A DNA stretch of 64,000 nt from Streptomyces sp. NBC_00554. GTDB taxonomy: Bacteria > Actinomycetota > Actinomycetes > Streptomycetales > Streptomycetaceae. A program made the position numbers and the translations under genes. The stretch spans positions 682,001-746,000 of the forward strand of contig NZ_CP107799.1 in NCBI RefSeq assembly GCF_041431135.1, written 5' to 3'. Under the pieces are notes generated by a model. It worked only from the letters and a program-made list of their open reading frames with translations, was not told the DNA's origin and did no database searches. Shown here piece after piece: positions 34,598-42,533 of the stretch; the first letter of the stretch is position 1, and each line of letters starts with the position of its first letter.

Positions 34598-35682
34598 CAG
34601 AGCACCACCACCGAACGCAGCACGTCGCCGTGGTGCATCCGCTCGAAGGCGGGCTCCACCGCGTCCAGGGCGATCGTCTCGGTCACGAACGCACCCAGGT
34701 CCAGGCGCCCTTGCAGATGCAGGTCGATCAGCATCGGGAAGTCGCGGGAGGGCAGGCAGTCGCCGTACCAGGACGACTTGAGCGCTCCGCCGCGTCCGAA
34801 GACGTCGAGCAGCGGCAGTTCGAGCTTCATCTCGGGGGTCGGTACGCCGACGAGGACGACCGTGCCCGCGAGGTCACGGGCGTAGAAGGCCTGCTTGTAC
34901 GTCTCCGGGCGGCCCACCGCCTCGATGACGACGTCGGCACCGAAGCCGCCCGTGAGCTCGCGGATCGCCTCCACGGGGTCGGTCTGGGCGGAGTTGACAG
35001 TGTGCGTGGCGCCGATCTTCGACGCGGTGGTCAGCTTCCGGTCGTCGATGTCGACGGCGATGATCTTCGCCGCTCCGGCGAGGCGGGACCCGGCGATCGC
35101 CGCGTTGCCGACGCCTCCGCAGCCGATGACGGCGACCGAGTCGCCCCGGCCGACGTTCCCGGTGTTGATCGCCGCGCCGATGCCGGCCATCACGCCGCAG
35201 CCGAGGAGCCCGGCCACCGCGGGAGACACGGCCGGGTCGACCTTGGTGCACTGGCCGGCGGCGACCAGGGTCTTCTCCGCGAAGGCGCCGATGCCCAGGG
35301 CCGGGGACAGCTCGGTGCCGTCCGTGAGCGTCATCTTCTGCTTGGCGTTGTGCGTGTTGAAGCAGTACCAGGGCCGCCCGCGCAGACACGCACGACAATT
35401 CCCGCACACCGCACGCCAGTTGAGGATGACGAAGTCGCCGGGCTCGACGTCCGTGACGCCCGCGCCGACCGACTCGACCACGCCCGCCGCCTCATGGCCG
35501 AGCAGGAACGGGAAGTCGTCGCTGATGCCGCCCTGTTTGTAATGCAGGTCGGTGTGACAGACCCCGCATGCCTGGATCTGTACGACGGCCTCGCCCGGCC
35601 CCGGATCCGGCACGACGATGGTCTCGACACGCACCGGCTCGTTCTTGCCCGGTGCGATCACGCCCCGTACTTCCTGCGCCAT
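34597..35682 (-). CDS. mscR: S-(hydroxymethyl)mycothiol dehydrogenase (mycothiol-dependent formaldehyde dehydrogenase)
   Basis: The 361-residue enzyme is a class III-like zinc alcohol dehydrogenase. Catalytic zinc ligands lie in [10 protein letters not shown] and GHEAAGVVE, structural zinc ligands in [15 protein letters not shown], and the NAD motif is [13 protein letters not shown] near 185. [11 protein letters not shown] and [11 protein letters not shown] are typical of MscR. It oxidises the spontaneous mycothiol-formaldehyde adduct to S-formylmycothiol. Mycothiol use is confined to actinobacteria. It starts at ATG 35682 behind GGAAGGG and overlaps the MBL gene that finishes the pathway. 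It lies 86 bp downstream of the Nit1C-type cluster in the same direction; a shared transcript is possible but not shown. Confidence 0.92.
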   Translation of the reverse strand: MAQEVRGVIAPGKNEPVRVETIVVPDPGPGEAVVQIQACGVCHTDLHYKQGGISDDFPFLLGHEAAGVVESVGAGVTDVEPGDFVILNWRAVCGNCRACLRGRPWYCFNTHNAKQKMTLTDGTELSPALGIGAFAEKTLVAAGQCTKVDPAVSPAVAGLLGCGVMAGIGAAINTGNVGRGDSVAVIGCGGVGNAAIAGSRLAGAAKIIAVDIDDRKLTTASKIGATHTVNSAQTDPVEAIRELTGGFGADVVIEAVGRPETYKQAFYARDLAGTVVLVGVPTPEMKLELPLLDVFGRGGALKSSWYGDCLPSRDFPMLIDLHLQGRLDLGAFVTETIALDAVEPAFERMHHGDVLRSVVVL

Positions 35683-35768
35683 GTTGGTGAACCCTTCCGT
35701 AAGGTCGACGTTCCGTCAGAACCTGCGGCTGATTCCCGGCCGGATCAGACACAAGTTCTCCACCGACC

Positions 35769-36848
35769 CTACGGCGTGACCGACCGGTAGAAGGCCAGGT
35801 GGTGCGCGGCGGCCTCCGCCCAGGTGTGGCCGGCGGCCAGCTTCCGGCCGGCCGCGGCGCGAACCGGGTCGTACGAGACGAGCGCGCGGCCCAGTTCGGC
35901 GGCGAGGGATTGCGGTGAGTCCGCAAAACGGGCGGCCGGGCCGAACACCTCACGCAGCACGGGAAGATCCCGGACGACCAACGGGACCCCGGCGGCGAGC
36001 GCCTCCATCGCGGCCAGCCCGAAGCCCTCCTTGAGGGACGGGAAGGCGAAGGCGTCGGCGGCTGCCACGAGTGAGGGCAGTTCGTCGTCGGCGACGGCGC
36101 CCAGCACGACGGGCTCCACGCCCAGCTCCACCGCGCGGGTCTCCCACCGTGCACGGTAGTCCCGGTAGTCGAAGAGGGTCTCGCCGCCCGCGATCACCAG
36201 CCGCACACCGGGCTGTTCGGCGCGCAGAACGGCGTACGCCTCCAGCAGGTCGAGCGATCCCTTCCGTGGCTCGATGCCGCCGACGGTGAGGACGTAGGGG
36301 CCCAGTCGGGAGCGCCACGCGGCGCGCGCCGCCCGGTCCGTGGCGGCGAAACGCTCGTACGCCACCCCGTTCGGGATGACCGCGGGCTTCAGTCCCCACC
36401 CGTCGGCGAGCTCGTCGGCGACCGATCGCGAGACGCAGATGTGCGCGTACGGCTCGACGATGGCCCGTTCGTGGCAGGCGGCCAGCTCGGGGGTGGTGAA
36501 GTGGTCGAGGTGGTGGACGGTGCGGACGCAGCGGCCCACCGCGTTGGCGCTGATGCAGTCCTGGGCGTGGACGATGTCGTACGGGCCGGCGTCGAAGGCG
36601 TCGCGGAGGGTGGCGATGGAGCGCAGGATGCGTGCGCCGACGGTCTCGTCCGGCGGGCCGTCGGGGAACGGCACGATGTGGACGCGCACGGCGGGGTCCA
36701 CGGGCCGGAAGAAGCCGGAGTCGCCGCCCCGGCCGAGCGTCCAGACCGTGACGTCCGCACCGGTCGCGGCCAGTGCCTCGGCGAGGGCGAGGGTGTGGAC
36801 GACGCCGCCGCGCGGCTTGGTGGAGTAGCTGAGCAGGGCGATCTTCAC
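35769..36848 (-). CDS. Glycosyltransferase, MSMEG_0565 family (Nit1C cluster)
   Basis: The 359-residue GT-B enzyme starts at GTG 36848 in a GTGA overlap with the CN-hydrolase-like gene. Family marks are ALLSYSTKPRGGVVHTLALAEAL at the N-terminus, VHAQDCISANAV, VHHLDHFTTPELAACHERAI, IPNGVAYERF and the donor-site region FPSLKEGFGLAAMEALAAG with the EX7E pattern. GTs of this family occur nearly always in the nitrogen-starvation/Nit1C clusters, which suggests that a glycosylated small molecule is made or used there. It is the last gene of the block. Donor and acceptor sugars are unknown. Confidence 0.88.
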   Translation of the reverse strand: MKIALLSYSTKPRGGVVHTLALAEALAATGADVTVWTLGRGGDSGFFRPVDPAVRVHIVPFPDGPPDETVGARILRSIATLRDAFDAGPYDIVHAQDCISANAVGRCVRTVHHLDHFTTPELAACHERAIVEPYAHICVSRSVADELADGWGLKPAVIPNGVAYERFAATDRAARAAWRSRLGPYVLTVGGIEPRKGSLDLLEAYAVLRAEQPGVRLVIAGGETLFDYRDYRARWETRAVELGVEPVVLGAVADDELPSLVAAADAFAFPSLKEGFGLAAMEALAAGVPLVVRDLPVLREVFGPAARFADSPQSLAAELGRALVSYDPVRAAAGRKLAAGHTWAEAAAHHLAFYRSVTP

Positions 36849-37681
36849 GACGGAACCTCCCGGTAGGCGGCGGGGCGGCGCTCGTCGAGGTGGCGCAGGA
36901 CGCGGCGGGCGCGGTCCATCTCGGCGGCGACGTCGACCTCGGCGACGGCGAGGCCCGCCTTGGCCCAGGTGCGGGCGAGGATGTCGCCGCCCGGGCCGAC
37001 GACCTTGGACTGGCCGAGGAAGCGCATGCCGCCCATGGCACCGGTCTGGTTGGAGGAGGCGAGGACGACCTGGTTCTCGGCGGCGCGGGCCTGGTCGTAC
37101 AGGTCGAAGAGCTTGGCCTGCCGGTCCTGGGCCATGCGCGGGGCCCGGTTGGTGATGCTGGTGGGCCAGGCGGACAGGCAGGCGAGGATCTCTGCGCCGT
37201 CCAGGGCCAGGGAGCGGGCGGACTCGGGGAACGTCTTGTCGTAGTCGATGAGCATGCCGATGCGGCCCACGGGGGTGTCGAAGGCGTCGAAGCGGTCGCC
37301 CGGCGCGTACGCGGCGACCTCGCCGGCCGGGAGATGGACCTTGCGGTGGCGGCCGAGGACTCCGTCGCCGCTGACGCACACGGCAGCGTTGTAGTGCTCG
37401 GTCCCGCCGTCCTCGCAGTAGCCGACGCAGACGACCATCTCGGCGGCGAGGCGGGCGACTTGGAGGATCAGCGGGTCGTCCGGCTTGAGTGCGGGCGGCA
37501 GGGCTTGGGGGTCGGGGTGTCGCAGGTCGGCGAGGTAGCCGCCGAGCGCGGCGTCGGGCAGCACGAGCAGTCCGGCGCCGGAGCCCCGGGCGTCCTCGAT
37601 GATCTTGGCGATGCGGGCGAGGTCGAACTCCAGGTCGCGGCCGAAGTGGGCGGCGGCGGCCGCGATCCGGATGGTGCTCAT
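36845..37681 (-). CDS. Carbon-nitrogen hydrolase paralogue lacking the catalytic Cys and Glu (putative pseudoenzyme)
   Basis: The 278-residue protein aligns along its length with the neighbouring CN hydrolase and keeps the overall nitrilase fold. Of the Glu-Lys-Cys triad only the Lys survives: LPD at residue 43 replaces LPE, K114 in HRKVHL is present, and the nucleophile position in GMLIDYDKTFPE is Asp146 instead of Cys. An enzyme of this family cannot form the thioester without that Cys, so it is probably inactive or acts by another chemistry. It could be a structural partner of its paralogue, since nitrilases form oligomers. Both ends overlap neighbours by 4 bp, so it is translated as part of the operon and is not a decaying pseudogene; no frameshift is seen. 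Confidence 0.85.
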   Translation of the reverse strand: MSTIRIAAAAAHFGRDLEFDLARIAKIIEDARGSGAGLLVLPDAALGGYLADLRHPDPQALPPALKPDDPLILQVARLAAEMVVCVGYCEDGGTEHYNAAVCVSGDGVLGRHRKVHLPAGEVAAYAPGDRFDAFDTPVGRIGMLIDYDKTFPESARSLALDGAEILACLSAWPTSITNRAPRMAQDRQAKLFDLYDQARAAENQVVLASSNQTGAMGGMRFLGQSKVVGPGGDILARTWAKAGLAVAEVDVAAEMDRARRVLRHLDERRPAAYREVPS

Positions 37682-38568
37682 GGGCTGACTGCTCCTGCGT
37701 GCGTGTAGGTTTCCGGGCGCCGGTCGCGCAGGTGCCCCATCGAGCGGCGGGCGGTCTCCAGGGCCTGGGCGACATCGAGTTCGGCGATCGCCAGACCGGC
37801 TCCGACCCCGGTGTCGGCGAGGATCTCACCGCCGGGGTCGACGACTTTGGCGCTGCCGACGAAGCGTAGCGACCCGAAGGTACCTGCCTGGTTGGCGGAG
37901 ATCCATACGATCTGGTTCTCCAGGGCACGGGCCCGGTCGAAGAGGTCGAAGCGGCGCTTCCACCGGTCGTTGACCAGGTCCGTGGTGGCGTGGGTCCTGG
38001 CGCCCGGCCAGGCCGAGACGCAGACGCCGATCTCGGCGCCGTCAAGGGCCAGCGCCCGCGCGGACTCCGGGAACGCCTTGTCGTAGCAGATCATCATGCC
38101 GATCCGGCCGACCGGGGTGTCGAAGGCGTGGAAGCGGTCGCCGGACGCGTAGCTGGCGTCCTCGCTGAGCGGCTGGTGGACCTTGCGGTGATTGCCGAGC
38201 ACGCCGTCGCCGTTGACGCAGACGACGCTGTTGTAGCGGGCGTCGCCGTCGGCTTCGCAGTAGCCCGCGACGACGGTCAACTCCCCTGCCAGGGCGGCCA
38301 GTCGGCGGATCTCGGGGCCATCGAGGGTGAGCGGGGGCGGGCCTTCGTCGGACGCGGAGTCGTCGAGGCTGAGCAGATAGCCGCCCAGGCACGCCTCCGG
38401 GAGTGCGAGAAGTCGTACACCCTCGGCCCGGGCCTCCTTGATCAGCCGTTCCACGACGGCGAAGTCCTCTTCGAGATCACGGCCGAACTCGGCGGCGACG
38501 GCGGCCATCCGAAGGGGCCTTGCGCCGTGGGTGCTCGTCTCGTGGGTGCTCGTGCGGCGGGTGTTCAT
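37678..38568 (-). CDS. Carbon-nitrogen hydrolase (amidase/nitrilase superfamily), Nit1C cluster
   Basis: The 296-residue enzyme has the full nitrilase-superfamily triad: Glu58 in LPEACLGGYLL, Lys129 in HRKVHQP and Cys161 in GMMICYDKAFPES. It should hydrolyse an amide or nitrile of a small molecule. In size and in the CYDKAFPE motif it is closer to the short amidase-like members than to the ~340-residue Nit6803-type nitrilase with CWEHYNPL at the active site. The ATG at 38568 overlaps the upstream stop (ATGA) and has GGAATGGGGA upstream; the first ~20 residues (TRRTSTHETSTHG) are low-complexity. The downstream gene is a near-parallel copy that lost the catalytic residues. Confidence 0.88.
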   Translation of the reverse strand: MNTRRTSTHETSTHGARPLRMAAVAAEFGRDLEEDFAVVERLIKEARAEGVRLLALPEACLGGYLLSLDDSASDEGPPPLTLDGPEIRRLAALAGELTVVAGYCEADGDARYNSVVCVNGDGVLGNHRKVHQPLSEDASYASGDRFHAFDTPVGRIGMMICYDKAFPESARALALDGAEIGVCVSAWPGARTHATTDLVNDRWKRRFDLFDRARALENQIVWISANQAGTFGSLRFVGSAKVVDPGGEILADTGVGAGLAIAELDVAQALETARRSMGHLRDRRPETYTHAGAVSP

Positions 38569-40007
38569 GCGGTCCCCATTCCGGTCACCGGTCCGGTGAC
38601 GGCTTCGGTGATCTCTCCGTCGGGCCAGCGCAGCCCGACTCCGTGCCCCGCGGTCAGCTCTCCGCAGACGGCGCCCGTGGCCGGGCCGGCCGGGAGGGGC
38701 GGCGCATCCGGCGCGTCGGCGGTGAGCATCGCGAAGCCCGGGAAGCAGGTGAGCCAGTCGCCCATGGTCGCCGCTCCGGGCCGCGGTACGGCGGCCATGT
38801 CGAGCACGGCGCCGCATCCGCTCGCCTCGGCGAGCATGCCGAGAGTCCCGGCGATCCCGGCCATCGACACGTCCTTGGCGGCGGCGGGCCGAACCGCGGC
38901 CACCGCCCCGGTCATCGTGCGGAGTTCGTCGGTACGACGGTGGCTCGACGAGTCCCATTGGCGCCCCCGGTAACCCCGGCGCCAGCCGCCCCCGAGGTCG
39001 GCGGTGAGCCGCACCGCGTGCCCCGGTCGTCCGCCGCCGCCCGGCACCGGGTGGTCCGTGCGGCCGAGCGCGGTCACCGACAAGGCGGCCGGCACGCCGA
39101 GTTGGGTGTGGCCGCCGAGGACCGGGACACCGTAAGCCCGGGCGGCGCGGCCGAGTCCGGCAAGGATCCGCGCGGCATGCGCGGCGTCCTTCGCGCCCAC
39201 CGCGTCGAGCAGCCCGACGGGTGAAGCTCCCATCGCCGCAAGGTCGTTGACGTTGACGAGGACCGAGCACCAGCCCGCCCAGTCGGGGTCCCGCTCGACC
39301 ATGGACGGCACGATCGCGTCGCAGGCGGCGATCACGTCCGTACCGGGGACGGGTGCGCCGTCGTCACCGACGTAGCCGCGCGGCGGCGGTGGCAGCGAGC
39401 CGAGCAGCTGTCCGAGCGGGGCTTTGGTGGCGGCGGCCTGCGCGGCGATCCGCCGGATCGGCCATCGCATCAGGACATGGGGACTGTCCGCGACCATCAC
39501 CTCCCGGACGGACTGCCAGCCAAGTCGCCTGAACAGCAGCCGGTTTCGGATCTGGACGGTGGCGTCGAAGCGCAGGACGCCCTCGGCCTCCGCCCGCGCG
39601 CACGCGGCCCGCACCAGTGCGGCGCCGATCCCTTGCGGGCCCCGGGCGCCGGGCGCGACGACCAGACGGCCGCCCGCCCACCAGCCGATGTCCGGGCCGT
39701 CGTCCACAGGGCCGAGCCGCACGCCTCCGAGGACCGCGCCAGAACGGTCCTTGGCGACCAGGACCAGGGTGCGAGGGTCGTCGTCGCGGTCATCGAGGTC
39801 ATGAACCGCGAAGAGCCCTTGCTCGTGGACGAAGATGTCCCGGCGCAACCGCCGGTGGGCATTCAACTCACCTTTGCCCGCTGCCTCTTCGATGTGGAAG
39901 TCGGGCTGCCGGGCGAGTGTGCTGCGGTCGCCGAGCAGCGCGAGTATGTCCTCCGCGCGTTCCGTCGCCGTCGGCACTGGCATGGTCGTCGATCCGTCGA
40001 GGTACAC
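38565..40007 (-). CDS. GNAT acetyltransferase fused to AIR-synthase-related domain (MSMEG_0567/sll0787 type)
   Basis: The 480-residue protein has two modules. Residues ~30-190 are a GNAT N-acetyltransferase (RRDIFVHEQGLF, VLGGVRLGPV, APGARGPQGIGAALVRAA with the acetyl-CoA loop). Residues ~215-480 resemble the ATP-grasp-free AIR synthase/PurM fold (GTDVIAACDAIVPSMV, CSVLVNVNDLAAMGASPVGLLDAVG, VLGGHTQLGVPAALSVTALG). In cyanobacteria the two occur as separate genes of the sll0783-0787 cluster, while mycobacteria have the fusion. PurM-like enzymes activate carbonyl or amide oxygens with ATP, so this could build a ring or amidine. The GTG at 40007 lies 3 bp from the rSAM stop; an ATG at 39983 is an alternative. 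Confidence 0.88.
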   Translation of the reverse strand: MYLDGSTTMPVPTATERAEDILALLGDRSTLARQPDFHIEEAAGKGELNAHRRLRRDIFVHEQGLFAVHDLDDRDDDPRTLVLVAKDRSGAVLGGVRLGPVDDGPDIGWWAGGRLVVAPGARGPQGIGAALVRAACARAEAEGVLRFDATVQIRNRLLFRRLGWQSVREVMVADSPHVLMRWPIRRIAAQAAATKAPLGQLLGSLPPPPRGYVGDDGAPVPGTDVIAACDAIVPSMVERDPDWAGWCSVLVNVNDLAAMGASPVGLLDAVGAKDAAHAARILAGLGRAARAYGVPVLGGHTQLGVPAALSVTALGRTDHPVPGGGGRPGHAVRLTADLGGGWRRGYRGRQWDSSSHRRTDELRTMTGAVAAVRPAAAKDVSMAGIAGTLGMLAEASGCGAVLDMAAVPRPGAATMGDWLTCFPGFAMLTADAPDAPPLPAGPATGAVCGELTAGHGVGLRWPDGEITEAVTGPVTGMGTA

Positions 40008-40010
40008 GGC

Positions 40011-41111
40011 TCAACCACCCGCCGTCCTGAGCACACTGCACGCCCCGCAAGCCGCACAGCCGGCCCGCTGATCCGCGCCGGTCATACCCGCCGCCCGCAG
40101 CTTCGCCGCAACCCCCTCGGTGACGTGCCGCAGCAGCTCGGCATCCGGCGCCTCGGCACCGTCGCGGGCGGCCAGCGTGCCGCCCATCGGGCGGAAGGGG
40201 ACGACGAAGGGATAGACACCCCGGTCGATCAACTTCCCGGCACCCGCGACGAGTTCGTCGGGATCCTCGCCGAGGCCGACCAGCAGGTACGTGGAGACAC
40301 GGTTGGGCCCGAACACCCGGACCGCCTCGTCCCACGCGGCCTCGTACTCCGCCCGCGGCACGGTCGACTTGCCGGGCATCCAGCGCCGCCGTACCGCGTC
40401 GTCGAGGGACTCGATGTGGATGCCGATGGCCGTGGCCCCGGCCTCGTGCAGCTTACGGATCCAGAGCAGGTCGGCGGGCGGTTCGCACTGCACCTGGACG
40501 GCGAGTCCCGGCACGGCTTCGAGGACGGCACGCACGGACCGTACGAGATTGCGGGCGCCCCGGTCCGGGCCGGTCGTGGTGCCGGTGGTCATCACCATCT
40601 GCCGGACGCCGTCCAACCGGACGGCCGCTTCGGCGACTTCGGCGAGTTGCGCCGGGGTCTTGGCGGCGACCGTCGCACCGGAACGCAGGGACTCCTCGAT
40701 GGTGCAGAAGCGGCAGCGGTCGGACTCGGCGTAGCGGATACAGGTCTGCACGACGGTCGTAGCGAGGACGTCGGAGCCGTGGAGGCGGGCGATGTGCTCG
40801 TACGGGATGCCGTCGGCGGTGGTCAGGTCGTAGAACCTGGGGCGCTGTACGGCGGTCAGGGTCAGGCCGGTGTCGTCGTCGCCGAGCCATACGCGGCCGT
40901 CCCGGACCGAGTACGGGCTGTCGGGGTTGCGGGGCAGCGCCGCGTTGGCACCGTCGACAAGGACATGCCCGTCGTCACTCGGTCCCGCGCCGTCGGGCCG
41001 CCGTACGGGAGCCTCCAACCGGACTCCGTGGAGGGCGAGTTCGGCGCGGGTCGTGATCCGGACGTCGACCGGACCCGTCCCCCTCGTCTGTGTACCGGTG
41101 CCAACGCTCAC
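40011..41111 (-). CDS. Radical SAM protein, MSMEG_0568 family
   Basis: The 366-residue protein carries its iron-sulfur Cys in QTCIRYAESDRCRFCTIEE, a C-x8-C-x2-C spacing instead of the standard C-x3-C-x2-C, followed by ATVAAKTPAQLAEVAEAAV and MVMTTGTTTGPDRGARNL, which fit the radical SAM barrel. The C-terminus adds a second Cys group, GCAACGACSVL (C-x2-C-x2-C), that could hold another cluster. Family members belong to the Nit1C/nitrogen-starvation clusters; the reaction is unknown to me. The GTG at 41111 follows GAGGGG and lies 10 bp after the Sll0783-like stop. Confidence 0.88.
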   Translation of the reverse strand: MSVGTGTQTRGTGPVDVRITTRAELALHGVRLEAPVRRPDGAGPSDDGHVLVDGANAALPRNPDSPYSVRDGRVWLGDDDTGLTLTAVQRPRFYDLTTADGIPYEHIARLHGSDVLATTVVQTCIRYAESDRCRFCTIEESLRSGATVAAKTPAQLAEVAEAAVRLDGVRQMVMTTGTTTGPDRGARNLVRSVRAVLEAVPGLAVQVQCEPPADLLWIRKLHEAGATAIGIHIESLDDAVRRRWMPGKSTVPRAEYEAAWDEAVRVFGPNRVSTYLLVGLGEDPDELVAGAGKLIDRGVYPFVVPFRPMGGTLAARDGAEAPDAELLRHVTEGVAAKLRAAGMTGADQRAGCAACGACSVLRTAGG

Positions 41112-41121
41112 GGCTTGCCCC

Positions 41122-41643
41122 TCAGAGCTGGTAGGTCGAGTTGATGATGGCGCCCTTGCGCGCGTAGTGGATCAGCGCGTCCTGGACGTCGAGCGGGTGG
41201 GTCGGGATGACGCCCTCGATCAGGTCCTCCTCGCGGGCGCCGTGCAGGGACAGTCCGAAGCGGCAGCAGTAGACCTTGCCGCCCTCGGCGATGAACGTCT
41301 TGAGCTGGTTGTTGATGTTGTGCTCGCCGGGGAAGGCCGAGTTGCCGACGGTCGGAAAGCCGCGCGTGGCAAGGCAGTTGAGCGAGCCCGGCCCGTAGAA
41401 GTAGATGGCGGTCTCGAAGCCCTTGCGCAGGGCGCGGGTCGCCTGCAGTACGGCGACGAAAGAAACCGAGGACTCGTGGGCGATGCCGTGGACGAGGGTG
41501 AAGTACGTCTCGCCGTCCTCGGCCTTGTAGTCGGGGAAGACCTTGGTGTCGCCGTAGATGCTGGTGCCCTCGGGGAGGGACGGGTGCGGGATCTCGGTGA
41601 GGGACTTCTGCTCGATCTCGGTGAGTTCGACGGTTTCGGACAT
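41122..41643 (-). CDS. MSMEG_0572/Sll0783 family nitrogen-starvation response protein
   Basis: The 173-residue protein shows the family's conserved run: HPSLPEGTSIYGDTKVFPD at the N-terminus, YFTLVHGIAHESSVSFVAVLQATRALRKGFETAIYFYG in the middle and NKVYCCRFGLSLHGAREED-like residues (KVYCCRFGLSLHGARE) before the end, then ALIHYARKGAIINSTYQL. In Synechocystis, Sll0783 rises on nitrogen starvation and its loss impairs PHB formation. The CC pair and overall size suggest a DsrE-like fold, but that is inference. ATG 41643 follows AAGGAGA. It lies between the amidohydrolase and radical SAM genes. Confidence 0.9.
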   Translation of the reverse strand: MSETVELTEIEQKSLTEIPHPSLPEGTSIYGDTKVFPDYKAEDGETYFTLVHGIAHESSVSFVAVLQATRALRKGFETAIYFYGPGSLNCLATRGFPTVGNSAFPGEHNINNQLKTFIAEGGKVYCCRFGLSLHGAREEDLIEGVIPTHPLDVQDALIHYARKGAIINSTYQL

Positions 41644-41707
41644 GGCTGTCTCCTTGGACGTGGGTGAGAACGGGATCCTTCTTGGGCGTGCGTGAGAGCG
41701 GGATGGA

Positions 41708-42523
41708 TCAGTCGTAGAGCGTGGCGAAGGTGTCCCGGAAGACCCGCTCGCCGAGTTCGCCGCCGCCGGCCGCGGCGGTCATCCGGGCGTACTCGCCAGC
41801 GAAGTCGCCCCAGGGCTGGTCGCTGGCGAAGAGCACCCGGTCGTGGCCGATACCGCGGTGCTCGATCTCCCGGGCCAGCCAGTAAGGGGCGAAGCCGATG
41901 GCCCAGGAGAGGTCGGTGTAGACGCGCTTGCCGGACTCGATCCAGTCGAAGAAGCGGGAGCCGGCGAGCTTGATGTGGCCGCTCATCCCGCCGCCGAAGT
42001 GGACGAGATGGACGGGGACTTGATCGGCGTACCAGTCGACGAGGAGACCGACCTCGTCGATGTCGGAGGCGGCGCCGGGTGAGGTGTGCACATGCACCAC
42101 GAGGTCCAGGCGCCCGGCCTCGTGGAAGATCCGGTCGAGCAGCGGGCGGCAGGCGGGGTCGGAGGGCCGCCCGCCCAGGAGGAAGCTGAGCTTGAGGGCA
42201 CGTACACCGTCCTCACGGGCCAGGGCGAGAGCGTGCGCGGTGCGGTGCTCGTCCTCGGGGCGCGGGGAGACCCACAGGCCTGCCCGGATGCGGTCGTCGG
42301 TCTGGGCGGCTTCGATGGCCAACTCGTTGAAGGAGAAGGCGATGTCGGGGTCGGGGACGCCGTAGTTGGGGAGGACGAGGGCGCGTTCGGTGCCCTCTGC
42401 GTCGAGGTCGGTGAGGAGTTGTTTGACGGTGGCGCGGGCGGTGGTGTCGGGGGTGACGGGCGGGCCGCCGTAGAAGGGGTACGCGGGGAGGACACCGATG
42501 TGGCGGTGCGCGTCGAAGACCAT
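41708..42523 (-). CDS. Metal-dependent amidohydrolase (TIM-barrel)
   Basis: The 271-residue protein opens with VFDAHRHIGVLP, the HxH metal motif of the amidohydrolase superfamily. Further metal ligands are expected in VVHVHTSPG and LVHFGGG, and the terminal Asp in LFASDQPWG. The type is close to amidohydrolase_2 proteins, which act on carboxylates, lactones or amides. It sits inside the Nit1C-type block between the flavoprotein and the Sll0783-like gene, 10 bp from the former, so it belongs to the operon. It may open or trim an intermediate of the pathway. Whether it is a constant member of actinobacterial Nit1C clusters I cannot check. Confidence 0.85.
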   Translation of the reverse strand: MVFDAHRHIGVLPAYPFYGGPPVTPDTTARATVKQLLTDLDAEGTERALVLPNYGVPDPDIAFSFNELAIEAAQTDDRIRAGLWVSPRPEDEHRTAHALALAREDGVRALKLSFLLGGRPSDPACRPLLDRIFHEAGRLDLVVHVHTSPGAASDIDEVGLLVDWYADQVPVHLVHFGGGMSGHIKLAGSRFFDWIESGKRVYTDLSWAIGFAPYWLAREIEHRGIGHDRVLFASDQPWGDFAGEYARMTAAAGGGELGERVFRDTFATLYD

Positions 42524-42533
42524 GTCCGTGCTT

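Noticed and set aside
36845..37681. Calling the Cys-less CN hydrolase a decayed pseudogene
   Set aside because: The frame is intact, start and stop are coupled to both neighbours, and the rest of the fold is preserved.
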